Positions 16,630 to 26,109 of a stretch of DNA of 39,812 nt are shown here, piece by piece. The notes under the pieces are model-generated. The model saw nothing but the letters and a program-made list of their open reading frames with translations. It made no database searches and was not told the origin of the DNA. The DNA comes from Sphingobacteriales bacterium (GTDB taxonomy: Bacteria; Bacteroidota; Bacteroidia; Chitinophagales; Chitinophagaceae), in contig JACQDV010000014.1 in NCBI GenBank assembly GCA_016200915.1, positions 1 to 39,812 of the forward strand. Direction: 5' to 3'. The first letter of the stretch is position 1, and each line of letters begins with the position of its first letter. A program made the translations under genes and the position numbers.

Positions 16630-19017
16630 ATGCTCATGAGAAAAATTTGTCTTTTCATTCTTACCTCGATGCTTTCGATTTCAATGCTGGCCCAAATGAC
16701 AAAAGCACCTGCTTACCCATTGATCACACATGATCCTTATTTCAGCATCTGGAGTACTACTGATAAATTAAATGAAAGCACCACCACTCACTGGACAGGA
16801 ACAGAACAGTCATTAATTGGAATGATAAGTGTGGATGGAAAGCTGTATAAATTTTTAGGTGCTCCTCCCCGTAAATTAAACAGGTTAGTAGCGAATGCTG
16901 ATCTGGGTTCTTATACTTGCCAGTACACGGAAACAAAACCCGGTGCTGACTGGACTGCAATCAACTATGATGATTCAAAATGGAAAACAGGCAAAGGAAT
17001 GTTTGCAACAGAAAATATCAGTGCAGGCACATTATGGTCAGGCAAAGAAATCTGGTTCAGAAGAACATTCACTGTTAAGTCAAAAAACTTTCATGAGTTA
17101 ATGCTGAGTGCTAAATATGATGATAACATAGTAGTGTATCTCAACGGAGAAAAAATTTATGAAGCAGGTTGTTGTTCTTCCAACAAAGAGATCACTCTGT
17201 CTAAAGCTGTTGAGCAAAAAATAAAAGTTGGCAAAAACATATTGGCAGTTTATTGTGAAAACACTGGTGGCCCTGGTATTATTGATGCAGGTTTGTATGA
17301 TCGTCTTCCGCCTGAACCAATAAAGCAGGCTGTTCAGCAGTCAGTTGAAATAACTGCAACACATACGAATTATACTTTTACCTGCGGTACAGTTGATCTT
17401 AATCTCAGGTTTCTTTCTCCTTTATTAGCCAATGATCTTAATTGGTATTCAAGACCCATCAGCTACATCAGTTTTATTACAAAAGCAAATGATGGCAAAC
17501 AGCATGATGTAAAAATATTGTTTGATTATGCAGCTGATATTGCAAGAGATAAAAAAAGCCAGCTAGTTAAAATCAACTCATACAAAAAAGATGGAATTGC
17601 CTTTCAAAAGGCAGGAACAGCAAAACAGGCAGTTTTAGAAAAGAAAGGTGATGATGTTAGGATTGACTGGGGCTATTTTTATCTCGCTGCAAAAGATGAA
17701 AAAAATGTGGCATTACCGAATGTAAATGAAAATATGCCCGGCGGAATTCTTAGAATTGATTGTGGCAATATTCAATCTCACCCGTTTGAAAAAACAATCT
17801 TATTAGCTTATGATGATTTATATTCTATTCAATACTTTGGTCAAAACTTGCAGGCATGGTGGAAAAAGAATTTCTCTTCCACAGAGGAAATGATGAAACA
17901 ATCATTGAACGATTTTAATAAGATTGAAGCCCGTTGCAATCAATTTGACAAAGAATTATATAGTGATGCATTGAAGGCAGGCGGAGAAACTTATGCCAAA
18001 CTTTGTGCATTAGCATATCGCCAGTCATTAGCTGCTCATAAATTAGTAAGAGGTGCTAATGATGAAATTTTATATCCGCAAAAAGAAAATTTCAGCAATG
18101 GTTCTATATGGACAGTGGATGTTACTTATCCATCTGCACCATTAACGCTCATCTACAATCCTGCTTTATTAAGAGGAATGATAGAACCAATCATGGAGTA
18201 TAGTGAATCCGGTAAATGGACCAAACCATTTCCTGCGCATGATTTAGGCACATATCCATTGGCAAATGGACAAACATATCCCGAAGACATGCCGGTGGAA
18301 GAAGCAGGTAATATGATCATCTTATCTGCTGCTATTTGCAAAGCAGAAAAAAACAGTTCACTGGCAGAGAAACACTGGAAGCTGTTAAGTCAATGGGTAG
18401 AGTTTTTAGTAAAAGATGGATTTGATCCCGCCAATCAATTATGTACCGATGATTTTGCCGGTCACCTTGCCCGTAATATAAATTTATCCATGAAGGCCAT
18501 TGTTGGTATTGCCGGCTACGCACAGATGGCACAACAATTAGGCAAGAACGAGGAAGCAACAAAATATATGAACATTGCCAAAGAATATGCTACTAAATGG
18601 ATGCAAATGGCAGATGATGGCGATCATTATTCACTCACTTTTGATAAGAAAGGAACATGGAGCCAGAAATATAATTTGGTTTGGGATAAATTACTTGGTC
18701 TGAATTTATTTCCGCAGTCTGTGTATGATAAAGAAGTAAAATACTATCTCACCAAACAAAACAAATATGGTTTACCGTTAGATAGCCGCAGAACATATAC
18801 TAAAAGCGACTGGATAATGTGGACTGCTACATTAGCCAGTGATGAAAAAGATTTTCAATCACTCATTGCCCCGATTTATAAATACGCAATGGAAACACCA
18901 ACCCGTGTTCCGCTATGCGACTGGCATGAAACAACAGATGGTACGCAAGTAGGTTTCCAGGCAAGAAGTGTGGTGGGAGGTTATTTTATAAAGCTGCTTG
19001 AGTACAAATGGAAATAA
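16630..19017 (+). CDS. Exported DUF4964/DUF5127/DUF4965/DUF1793 protein (glutaminase A-like)
   Basis: A 795-residue exported protein (signal peptide MRKICLFILTSMLSISMLAQ; ATG at 16630 or 16636). Order of domains: a short DUF4964 (about 22-80, PAYPLITHDPYFSIWS), an inserted jelly-roll resembling the sugar-binding domain of GH2 enzymes (about 95-220, DWTAINYDDSKWKTGKG ... FRRTFTV ... VVYLNGEKIYEAG), DUF5127 (about 235-440), and the helical DUF4965/DUF1793 part (about 441-795, NGSIWTVDVTYPSAP, CTDDFAGHLARNINLS). Fungal relatives are named glutaminase A. The alpha/alpha barrel fold and the sugar-binding insert also allow a glycosidase role. It sits between GH3 and the D-amino acid dehydrogenase, so it may trim glycopeptides. 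Confidence 0.82.
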   Translation: MLMRKICLFILTSMLSISMLAQMTKAPAYPLITHDPYFSIWSTTDKLNESTTTHWTGTEQSLIGMISVDGKLYKFLGAPPRKLNRLVANADLGSYTCQYTETKPGADWTAINYDDSKWKTGKGMFATENISAGTLWSGKEIWFRRTFTVKSKNFHELMLSAKYDDNIVVYLNGEKIYEAGCCSSNKEITLSKAVEQKIKVGKNILAVYCENTGGPGIIDAGLYDRLPPEPIKQAVQQSVEITATHTNYTFTCGTVDLNLRFLSPLLANDLNWYSRPISYISFITKANDGKQHDVKILFDYAADIARDKKSQLVKINSYKKDGIAFQKAGTAKQAVLEKKGDDVRIDWGYFYLAAKDEKNVALPNVNENMPGGILRIDCGNIQSHPFEKTILLAYDDLYSIQYFGQNLQAWWKKNFSSTEEMMKQSLNDFNKIEARCNQFDKELYSDALKAGGETYAKLCALAYRQSLAAHKLVRGANDEILYPQKENFSNGSIWTVDVTYPSAPLTLIYNPALLRGMIEPIMEYSESGKWTKPFPAHDLGTYPLANGQTYPEDMPVEEAGNMIILSAAICKAEKNSSLAEKHWKLLSQWVEFLVKDGFDPANQLCTDDFAGHLARNINLSMKAIVGIAGYAQMAQQLGKNEEATKYMNIAKEYATKWMQMADDGDHYSLTFDKKGTWSQKYNLVWDKLLGLNLFPQSVYDKEVKYYLTKQNKYGLPLDSRRTYTKSDWIMWTATLASDEKDFQSLIAPIYKYAMETPTRVPLCDWHETTDGTQVGFQARSVVGGYFIKLLEYKWK

Positions 19018-19021
19018 TAAC

Positions 19022-19056
19022 AACCCCGACAGCGGTTAAAAACCCTGTCGGCGGTT
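19022..19056 (+). repeat. Two-module repeat between DUF4965 and dehydrogenase genes
   Basis: AACCCCGACAGCGGTT (19022-19037), spacer AAA, AACCCTGTCGGCGGTT (19041-19056). Both modules match exactly those inside the KGSA dehydrogenase gene at 9351-9385, in reversed order. The cores CCGACAG and CTGTCGG form a 7-base stem. Confidence 0.9.
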
Positions 19057-19095
19057 AGTAAGAAAATAAACGTATAATTTTTATAAGAGAAAATA

Positions 19096-20343
19096 ATGAA
19101 AGCAATTATTGTTGGCGGCGGAATTATTGGTTTAAGTTCAGCATATTATTTAAAAAGATCAGGCTGGGAGGTTACGGTTATTGATCAAAGTGATTTTTTG
19201 AATAACTGTTCCTATGGAAATGCAGGCTATGTATGTCCCAGTCATTTTGTGCCTTTGGCATCACCGGGCATAATTCAACAAGGGTTAAGATGGATGCTCA
19301 ATAAAAAAAGTCCTTTCTACATTCAGCCACGGTTAAGCTGGCCATTGATGGATTGGGGATTAAAATTTGTAAAAAGTGCTACCGCAAAACATGTAGCTGA
19401 TTCAGCTATTCCATTAAGAGATGCTGCGTTAGTAAGTCAGCACTGCTATGAAGAACTTGCCAATACTCCCGGATTTGATTTTGCGTATGAGCGTAAAGGA
19501 TTGTTTGAATACTTTTTAACCAATGAGGCCACAGCACACGCACATGAAACAATTGAAAAAGCTACTTCATTAGGTTTAGATGCTGTTTATATGAATGCGG
19601 AAGAAGTGCAGGCATTAGAACCGCAAACCAAACTCAACATTAAAGGTGCTGTTTATTTTAAATGTGATTCACATTTATATCCCAATAAACTTATGAGGAG
19701 TTTAATAAGCTGGCTGCAGCATAATGGTGTAACACTTAAACCCAATGAAACCATTACAGCATTCGAAAAAAATAATAACCGCATCAGCAAAGTAATCACT
19801 TCCAAACATACTTACGAAGCAGATGCTGTTGTAATTGCCACCGGATCATGGAGCAGGGAAGTGGCACAACTTATTAATGTAAAATTGCCATTAATGCCCG
19901 GCCGTGGTTATTCAATAACGTTGGAAAACTCTCCCTATAAATTAAATTACCCGGCTATTTTAGTTGAAGGTCGTGTAGCAGTAACGCCAATGGATGGAAA
20001 CAAGATCCGTTTTGGTGGTACAATGGAAATAACCAATATACCCCGTCCACCACAAATAAGCCGGGTGGAAGGAATATTAAATACAGTAAAACAATTTTTG
20101 CCGGAGTTTACTATTCCATTACCGGATATTAAAGATGTTTGGTATGGTTACCGTCCCTGTTCGCCGGATGGTTTGCCTTACATTGGAAGATTGAAAAATA
20201 TTTCTAACTGTATTGTTGCTACCGGACATGCCATGATCGGTTTAAGTTTGGGTGCAGGAACAGGTCAGTGGGTTACCCAGTTATTAAATGAAGAAAAGAC
20301 AAGTACAGATTTAGCTGCTTTTGAAGTAGAAAGGTTTTCATAA
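19096..20343 (+). CDS. FAD-dependent D-amino acid dehydrogenase, likely D-hydroxyproline dehydrogenase
   Basis: A 415-residue flavoprotein of the DadA/DAO family. The FAD-binding Rossmann motif is at the N-terminus (IIVGGGIIGLSSAYYLKRSG), with Asp30 following at the end of the second strand (VTVIDQS). A second FAD contact region lies at the C-terminus (YGYRPCSPDGLPYIGR and ATGHAMIGLSLGAGTG). There is no signal peptide. In this context the expected reaction is oxidation of cis-4-hydroxy-D-proline to 1-pyrroline-4-hydroxy-2-carboxylate, the substrate of the lyase at 7354. Characterised pseudomonad enzymes for this step have several subunits, while this one is a single chain. General D-amino acid dehydrogenase is the alternative. 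A strong hairpin follows the stop. Confidence 0.9.
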   Translation: MKAIIVGGGIIGLSSAYYLKRSGWEVTVIDQSDFLNNCSYGNAGYVCPSHFVPLASPGIIQQGLRWMLNKKSPFYIQPRLSWPLMDWGLKFVKSATAKHVADSAIPLRDAALVSQHCYEELANTPGFDFAYERKGLFEYFLTNEATAHAHETIEKATSLGLDAVYMNAEEVQALEPQTKLNIKGAVYFKCDSHLYPNKLMRSLISWLQHNGVTLKPNETITAFEKNNNRISKVITSKHTYEADAVVIATGSWSREVAQLINVKLPLMPGRGYSITLENSPYKLNYPAILVEGRVAVTPMDGNKIRFGGTMEITNIPRPPQISRVEGILNTVKQFLPEFTIPLPDIKDVWYGYRPCSPDGLPYIGRLKNISNCIVATGHAMIGLSLGAGTGQWVTQLLNEEKTSTDLAAFEVERFS

Positions 20344-20347
20344 TCGT

Positions 20348-20375
20348 ACAGATCAGATGTTTCTTTCTGATCTGT
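20348..20375 (+). terminator. Hairpin terminator after the D-amino acid dehydrogenase gene
   Basis: ACAGATCAGA, 8-base loop, TCTGATCTGT: a perfect 10-base stem beginning 5 bases after the stop and followed by ATTTAAAT. It probably ends the catabolic transcript before the next gene at 20395. Confidence 0.65.
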
Positions 20376-20394
20376 ATTTAAATAATACATCCCC

Positions 20395-23300
20395 ATGCAA
20401 AAAACAAAACTGCTTATAGCATTATTGTTTTGTGTTGCCATTGCAAAAGCACAAAACATTCCCGATTCAATTTTTTCTCAGCTGCGTTTTCGTTTTATTG
20501 GTCCTGATGGTAACCGTACCATTGCGGTTGCGGGTGAACCGGGCAATCCAATGGTATCATATGTGGGTGCAGCATCCGGAGGCATATTTAAAACGGAAGA
20601 TGCAGGTATTTCCTGGCGATCAATTTTTGATGGGCAGGATGTTTCTTCCATTGGTGCATTAGCTATTGCTCCATCCAATCACAATCATGTATGGGCTGGT
20701 ACAGGTGAAACATTTTTAATTCGTCCGGCTCATGCCATGGGCAATGGAGTGTATAAATCAACAGATGCCGGAAAGACCTGGAAGAATATGGGTTTGCAGG
20801 TCACAGCAAGGATCAGCCGTGTTATTGTGCATCCAACCGATACCAACATTGTTTATGTAGCAGCATTAGGTCATACACATGCACCACAACAGGAAAGAGG
20901 AGTTTATAAGACAACAGACGGAGGAAAAACATGGGAAAGAGTATTGTTTGTAGATGAGAATACCGGTTGCTCCGATCTTTCTATTGATCCGCAGCACCCT
21001 GATATTTTATATGCGGCCATGTGGCAGGTGGAAATAAAAACATGGGGATTAAAAAGTGGCGGACCGGGCAGCGGTATTTACAGAACAAAAGATGGAGGCA
21101 AAACATGGGAGCCTTTGCGCAATGGATTACCCGGTGGAATCAATCACCCGGTTGGTAAAACATCTGTGGACGTGGCTTATTCCAATCCAAATATTGTATA
21201 TGCATTAATTGAAGATAAAGCTCCGGGAATATATCGCTCAGAAGATGGTGGTGACAGCTGGAAACTGATGAGCCAGAATCATTCTTTTGCACAAAGAGCA
21301 CCTTATTATACTAGAATACGTGTTTCTACAAAAGATCCCAATCAAATTCATACCATCTGTGTTACCATCATGACGTCAAAAGATGGCGGTAAAACATTTA
21401 CCAGTCCGCATGGTGATTACCGTGGCGGTGGCGATAATCATGATATGTGGTTTGATCCCGCAGATGCCAACCGGATAATGGTAGCACACGATGGTTGTTT
21501 GAACATGACATTTAATGGTGGTAAAACATGGAGTAACATCAATCTTCCTGTTGCGCAGATGTATCATGTGGCAGTAGATAATCAGATACCTTACAACGTT
21601 TACGGCAACCGGCAGGATGGTTATTCATATAAAGCACCCGGCATCAGTTTACAGGGCAGTATTCCTTTAGGGTTATGGACAGGTGTTGGTGGATGTGAAA
21701 GTGGTTTTGCACAACCAGACCCTGTTGATAATACTATTGTATGGAGTGGTTGTTATGATGGCGGATTAGATGTTACGGATACTAAAACAGGTTATTCAAG
21801 AGATGTTCGTGCATGGCCCGAAGCTGGTTATGGATGGGCTCCTGCCAATATGCAATATCGCTGGCACTGGAATTTTCCATTAATGATTTCTAAACACAAT
21901 CATAATACAGTGCTGGTGGGAAGCCAGTATGTGCATCAAACTACTAATGGTGGGCAAAGCTGGAAAATTATCAGCCCTGATTTAACTACTAATGATAAAA
22001 CACATCAGCAAAATTCGGGAGGAATGAATTCAGATAACCTGATGACATTTGATGGATGTACTTTGTACAGCATTGCTGAATCACCTGTTAAAGAAGGAAT
22101 CATCTGGACAGGTAGTAATGATGGACAAGTTAATATTACAACCGATGGCGGCAATCACTGGAAAAATGTAACGGCTAATATTCCTGATCTTCCCAAATGG
22201 GGAACCATACGCAATATTGATCCTTCTAATTTTGATGCAGGTACTTGCTACATATCAGTAAACTTTCAGCAGGTGGGAAATTTTGATCCATACATTTACA
22301 AAACCACCGATTACGGAACAACATGGAAGCTAATCAGTAATGGCATTCCAAAATCAAACTCGTCTTTTGTTCATCAGATAAAAGAAGATCCTGCCAAAAA
22401 AGGTTTGTTATGGGCAGGCACTGATAATGCTTTATATTTTTCACCCGATGATGGTAACAACTGGATACATGTAAAAAACAATTTACCTCCAGCTCCCATC
22501 TACGGTATCGCTATTCAGCAAAATTTTAATGACCTGGTACTGGCAACTTATGGAAGAGGATTTTATATACTCGATGATATTACTCCGTTCCGTCAAATAA
22601 CAACAACCGTTCTGCAATCACCTGTTCATCTTTTCAACACCCGCAAAACATATCGTTTCCGAGATAAGAATGGCATTCATACAGAAAACAGTTTTGTTAC
22701 AGGACAAAATCCTCCTTACGGCGCCAGCATTAATTATTACTTAAAAGATAAAACAGCCGATACAGTTAAGATGCTGGTAAAAGATAATAAAGGAAATATA
22801 GTGCGTCATTTAGAAACTACCGATACTACGGGTATAAACCGTGTGTGGTGGGATCTCAGCTATGATGCGATCAATCTTCCTTCACTCAAAACAAAGCCAA
22901 GAGGCAAAGATTGGGTTCCATTAGATTCAAATGGCAACCGCAATATGTTTATTTATGATTTAGATATCGGCCCGGGATTAACACCACCATTAGTTTTACC
23001 AGGAACTTACTCGGTTGAATTAAGTATTGGTAAAAATAAATGGACCAAACAACTGGGGGTAATTAAAGATCCCAATACCAAAAACAGCATGACCGAGATT
23101 ATTAAACAACATGCGTTTGCCATGCAATTATATAATTCAGTTAAACAAACACTGCAACTGATTGAGGAAATGGAAACCAACCGGGCCTGGCTATTAAAAG
23201 AAATTAACAATAAAGAAAAAAGGGCACTGGAAGAAAAGCTATGGCAATTAGAAAGCCAGTTGTTTGATATTTACCAAACCGGTTCAAGGATGGATTCCTT

Positions 23301-23490
23301 CCGCAGCCCTGTGCAGCTATTGGAAAGATTGCTCAGCATTTCCAAAGAAAGTTTTGTGGCCAGTGGCGATCATGCACCAACAAATCAGCATTTACAGGTG
23401 TACGGGAAATTGTCTGTCAAACTAAATGAAGTTCAACTTGGCTATAAACAATTAAAAGAGGACTTCCATTATAAAGCTCTCTTTAAATAG
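20395..23490 (+). CDS. Exported Asp-box/sortilin-like beta-propeller protein
   Basis: A 1031-residue protein with a signal peptide (MQKTKLLIALLFCVAIAKAQ). Many Asp-box (BNR) repeats of the form S/T-x-D-x-G-x-x-W are visible: STDAGKTW (~122), TTDGGKTW (~173), TKDGGKTW (~231), SEDGGDSW (~281), TTDGGNHW (~581), TTDYGTTW and SPDDGNNW. They predict one large or two smaller beta-propellers over ~25-730, like the VPS10/sortilin fold. The remainder is a beta-rich segment, then a helical tail (~900-1031). Such proteins are often labelled glycosyl hydrolase, but no catalytic site can be named. No T9SS tail is present. It lies after a terminator, so it may not belong to the hydroxyproline operon. Substrate or partner is unknown. 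Confidence 0.85.
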   Translation: MQKTKLLIALLFCVAIAKAQNIPDSIFSQLRFRFIGPDGNRTIAVAGEPGNPMVSYVGAASGGIFKTEDAGISWRSIFDGQDVSSIGALAIAPSNHNHVWAGTGETFLIRPAHAMGNGVYKSTDAGKTWKNMGLQVTARISRVIVHPTDTNIVYVAALGHTHAPQQERGVYKTTDGGKTWERVLFVDENTGCSDLSIDPQHPDILYAAMWQVEIKTWGLKSGGPGSGIYRTKDGGKTWEPLRNGLPGGINHPVGKTSVDVAYSNPNIVYALIEDKAPGIYRSEDGGDSWKLMSQNHSFAQRAPYYTRIRVSTKDPNQIHTICVTIMTSKDGGKTFTSPHGDYRGGGDNHDMWFDPADANRIMVAHDGCLNMTFNGGKTWSNINLPVAQMYHVAVDNQIPYNVYGNRQDGYSYKAPGISLQGSIPLGLWTGVGGCESGFAQPDPVDNTIVWSGCYDGGLDVTDTKTGYSRDVRAWPEAGYGWAPANMQYRWHWNFPLMISKHNHNTVLVGSQYVHQTTNGGQSWKIISPDLTTNDKTHQQNSGGMNSDNLMTFDGCTLYSIAESPVKEGIIWTGSNDGQVNITTDGGNHWKNVTANIPDLPKWGTIRNIDPSNFDAGTCYISVNFQQVGNFDPYIYKTTDYGTTWKLISNGIPKSNSSFVHQIKEDPAKKGLLWAGTDNALYFSPDDGNNWIHVKNNLPPAPIYGIAIQQNFNDLVLATYGRGFYILDDITPFRQITTTVLQSPVHLFNTRKTYRFRDKNGIHTENSFVTGQNPPYGASINYYLKDKTADTVKMLVKDNKGNIVRHLETTDTTGINRVWWDLSYDAINLPSLKTKPRGKDWVPLDSNGNRNMFIYDLDIGPGLTPPLVLPGTYSVELSIGKNKWTKQLGVIKDPNTKNSMTEIIKQHAFAMQLYNSVKQTLQLIEEMETNRAWLLKEINNKEKRALEEKLWQLESQLFDIYQTGSRMDSFRSPVQLLERLLSISKESFVASGDHAPTNQHLQVYGKLSVKLNEVQLGYKQLKEDFHYKALFK

Positions 23491-23518
23491 ATGTTGATTT
23501 CTCACTTGTTACTTAAAA

Positions 23519-23547
23519 GCCCCTGGTAAAGTTGAGCAGGGGTTTTT
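23519..23547 (+). terminator. Rho-independent terminator
   Basis: CCCCTG (23520-23525), an 11-base loop, CAGGGG (23537-23542), then TTTTT. It stands 29 bases after the stop of the propeller gene and is the cleanest terminator in the window. Confidence 0.85.
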
Positions 23548-23758
23548 GTTATGTAAAAGCTACCTGCAAAAGAGAGTTTTATATCCTTAAAAGATATGCT
23601 TCAGCGCATATAACATTGTAATAAAAAGTATTTTCTTTTCATATTGGTTCATATAACAAATTTTCGCACCTCTGGCCTTTGGTCTTATCTATTAATCTCC
23701 TTAGCCGGCCTGAATTCACCTTTTATTAAACTTTGCAAAAAGAGTTCACATATTAACC
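23548..23758. other. Intergenic stretch upstream of the PHP-like gene
   Basis: About 210 A+T-rich bases between the terminator and the ATG at 23759. I see no exact TAnnTTTG box, no RNA gene and no strong repeat. A near match to the -7 consensus, TAAACTTTG with one extra base, lies about 24 bases before the ATG. The frame of the next gene stays open upstream to a TGA at 23711. Confidence 0.4.
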
Positions 23759-25456
23759 ATGATATGTGTTGGTATATTTTTGTATGCCAACGGGCAATCG
23801 TATAACTATTATTACGGTAACCTGCATTCGCATACGGCTTACTCAGATGGTAACCAGGACAGCACTACTTCTTTAACTAACTCTCCGGGTAAAAGTTTTT
23901 ATTATGCCAGGTCAAGTTATCATATGGATTTTCTTGGTATTTCAGAACACAATCATTTTTCTTCTTCCAACAATCCCGGAATGCATGTGGCTGATTATAC
24001 CAAAGGGTTAACACAGGCTGATACCGCTAACAACGATGGAACTTTTGTGGCGATGTATGGCATGGAATGGGGAACCATCAGTGCCGGCGGACATGTGGTA
24101 ATCTATGAAGTGCCTGACCTGATCGGCTGGGAAACGTTGAGTGCTCCTGAACCCGTTGGTAACAATTATACTGTTTATTGTTACAAGACTGATTATACAA
24201 GATTGTGGAAAGTGATTGATTCATCTGCCTATCCAACTGCTTTTGCCACATTGGCTCATACACAAGCCGGAGATTATAATGATCTGCCGGGAACATTGAG
24301 TTATAGTGCACAGGCAGATACTGCCATTACAGGAATCGCTGTAGGAAGTGGCAGTGCTTTTTCAACAACAACCAATTATGGTGATGCTTCTCCAACCCTG
24401 TACGAAACAAGATTTAAAGCAGCGCTGGCCAAAGGTTATCATTTAGGTCCTACAATGGATCAGGATAATCATTACACCAATTTTGGAAGGACTAATAAAA
24501 TAAGAACGGTTGTGTTGGCTACTTCTTTAACAAGAAATAATATTATTGATGCCTACCGTAACATGCGTTTTTATGCATCAGACGACTGGAATGCACAAGT
24601 TAGTTTTACCGTTAATAGTTATGTGATGGGAAGAATAGTGACTACTTATCAAAATTCATCTATCAATGTTTCCATTACTGATCCTGATGCCGAAAGTGTA
24701 AACAAAATAGAAATATATTATGGTGTGCCCGGCAGTAGCACTAATCCTGCATTGCTCACTTCTAATACCGGCAGCATTACTCTCTCCTGGTCACACACCA
24801 CTGCTGTTGGATCACAGTATTATTATTATGCTAAAATAACACAAACAGACGGCGACATCATCTGGACTGCTCCGGTATGGATCACCCGCAGTGATTATGT
24901 ATTAGCGTCCGCTAATCTTTTCTTTTCTGCAAAACAGGCAGATAAAAACAGTGCGTTACTAACCTGGTCATCGGACAATAACAACACTGAAAAATACATC
25001 ATAGAAAAATCTTACGGCGGAGATAATTTTAAAACAATTGGTGAAGTAAATGCCATCGAAAGTTTTTCACTAAAGAGTGATTATCATTTTACGGATGAAA
25101 ATCTTGTCAAAGGAATTCAGTATTACCGGCTGAAGTTAGTTGATAAAGAAGGAGATATTTCTTATTCACAAATAGAAGCCATCACTATTAATAAATCACC
25201 GGTACAGATCATTACGGTTTCACCCAATCCGGCGCATAATTATCTTTCATTGTATTATTCAGCAGATGAAAGCGGAAATTTAACCTGTAAAATTTATAAT
25301 GAAGAAGGAAGACTGCAAATGGCGATCCCCGCCAGTTATATTAAAGGTAATAATAAGTTGGAAGCTAATATTACTGCACTTGCCAAAGGCGTTTACTTTA
25401 TCGTATTGGAAAAACCGGGTGAAAGAATGGCGCAAACAAAATTTGTAAAGCAGTAG
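23759..25456 (+). CDS. PHP-domain-like metallohydrolase secreted by the type IX system
   Basis: A 565-residue exported protein. The N-terminal part has the PHP signature GNLHSHTAYSDG (20-31), then ISEHNH (~61-66), GMEWGT (~102-107) and LAHTQAGDY (~160), which suggests a metal-dependent phosphoesterase-like (CehA/McbA-type) fold. A beta-sandwich segment follows (~380-480). The last ~80 residues (VSPNPAHNYLSLYY ... AKGVYFIVLE) form a T9SS type A sorting domain, so the protein is delivered to the surface. Oddity: from the only nearby ATG the signal peptide is short and lacks basic residues. The upstream in-frame codons would read AKRVHILT and complete a normal signal, but offer no ATG, GTG or TTG. 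Substrate unknown. Confidence 0.82.
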   Translation: MICVGIFLYANGQSYNYYYGNLHSHTAYSDGNQDSTTSLTNSPGKSFYYARSSYHMDFLGISEHNHFSSSNNPGMHVADYTKGLTQADTANNDGTFVAMYGMEWGTISAGGHVVIYEVPDLIGWETLSAPEPVGNNYTVYCYKTDYTRLWKVIDSSAYPTAFATLAHTQAGDYNDLPGTLSYSAQADTAITGIAVGSGSAFSTTTNYGDASPTLYETRFKAALAKGYHLGPTMDQDNHYTNFGRTNKIRTVVLATSLTRNNIIDAYRNMRFYASDDWNAQVSFTVNSYVMGRIVTTYQNSSINVSITDPDAESVNKIEIYYGVPGSSTNPALLTSNTGSITLSWSHTTAVGSQYYYYAKITQTDGDIIWTAPVWITRSDYVLASANLFFSAKQADKNSALLTWSSDNNNTEKYIIEKSYGGDNFKTIGEVNAIESFSLKSDYHFTDENLVKGIQYYRLKLVDKEGDISYSQIEAITINKSPVQIITVSPNPAHNYLSLYYSADESGNLTCKIYNEEGRLQMAIPASYIKGNNKLEANITALAKGVYFIVLEKPGERMAQTKFVKQ

Positions 25457-25460
25457 TCAA

Positions 25461-26099
25461 TTATACTTCAAACCCTTTAATGCTGTCTGAACTAAGCAGG
25501 AAATTATTAAGATTTTCATATCCGCTTTGCTTTGATTCTATTTTATAAGAAACCGTTACCACCTCTTCTGATTCTTTACTGATCTTAAACCGCAGGTAAT
25601 CCAGCTTCATTTTTGTAAGTTCTTCTTCCAGCTGTGCAATAGAGTATTTTTTTAATGAAATAGATATCTGGTAAACTTTAATCTGGTGAAGGCGGTCCAA
25701 AACTTCTTCCAGCTTGGATAGTATTAACAGTGTTCCCAATACTACCGCAGTTAATATGGCTGCCAGGTAAAAAGCGCCGTAACCGATCGCCATTCCAATA
25801 GCAGCTGCTACCCATATAGTGGCAGCAGTGGTGAGTCCGCTTACTTTTAGTCCTTCTTTAAATATTACACCCGCACCAATAAAACCAATACCGGTTATTA
25901 TGTTGGCAGCGATGCGATCAGGGGCGGCAGCGTCAACCTTGTAAGAAATAATAGTAAACAAACAGGCGCCCAGGGTGATCATAATCATAGTGCGGAAACC
26001 GGCCGGTTTACTACGGTACTCCCTTTCCACGCCTAATACGGCACCTAATGCAAATGCCAACGCTATTTTAATTAAGTCGATATAACTAAAGTCCATCAT
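25461..26099 (-). CDS. MgtC/SapB-family membrane protein
   Basis: A 212-residue protein whose first ~140 residues are four or five membrane helices with the family motifs LGAVLGVEREYRSKPAGFRT and ITGIGFIGAGVIFKEG. The remaining ~70 residues are a soluble tail of ferredoxin-like type (VYQISISLKKYSIAQLEEEL). MgtC proteins regulate rather than transport magnesium in Salmonella and modulate ATP synthase there; the role of this relative is unknown. It converges on the PHP-like gene with only four bases between stop codons and no visible hairpin. Confidence 0.9.
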   Translation of the reverse strand: MMDFSYIDLIKIALAFALGAVLGVEREYRSKPAGFRTMIMITLGACLFTIISYKVDAAAPDRIAANIITGIGFIGAGVIFKEGLKVSGLTTAATIWVAAAIGMAIGYGAFYLAAILTAVVLGTLLILSKLEEVLDRLHQIKVYQISISLKKYSIAQLEEELTKMKLDYLRFKISKESEEVVTVSYKIESKQSGYENLNNFLLSSDSIKGFEV

Positions 26100-26109
26100 A
26101 GTTTTATCA

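Noticed and set aside
20395-23490. Calling the Asp-box protein a glycoside hydrolase
   Set aside because: Asp-box repeats indicate a propeller fold only. No catalytic residues can be named, so the common database name would be misleading.
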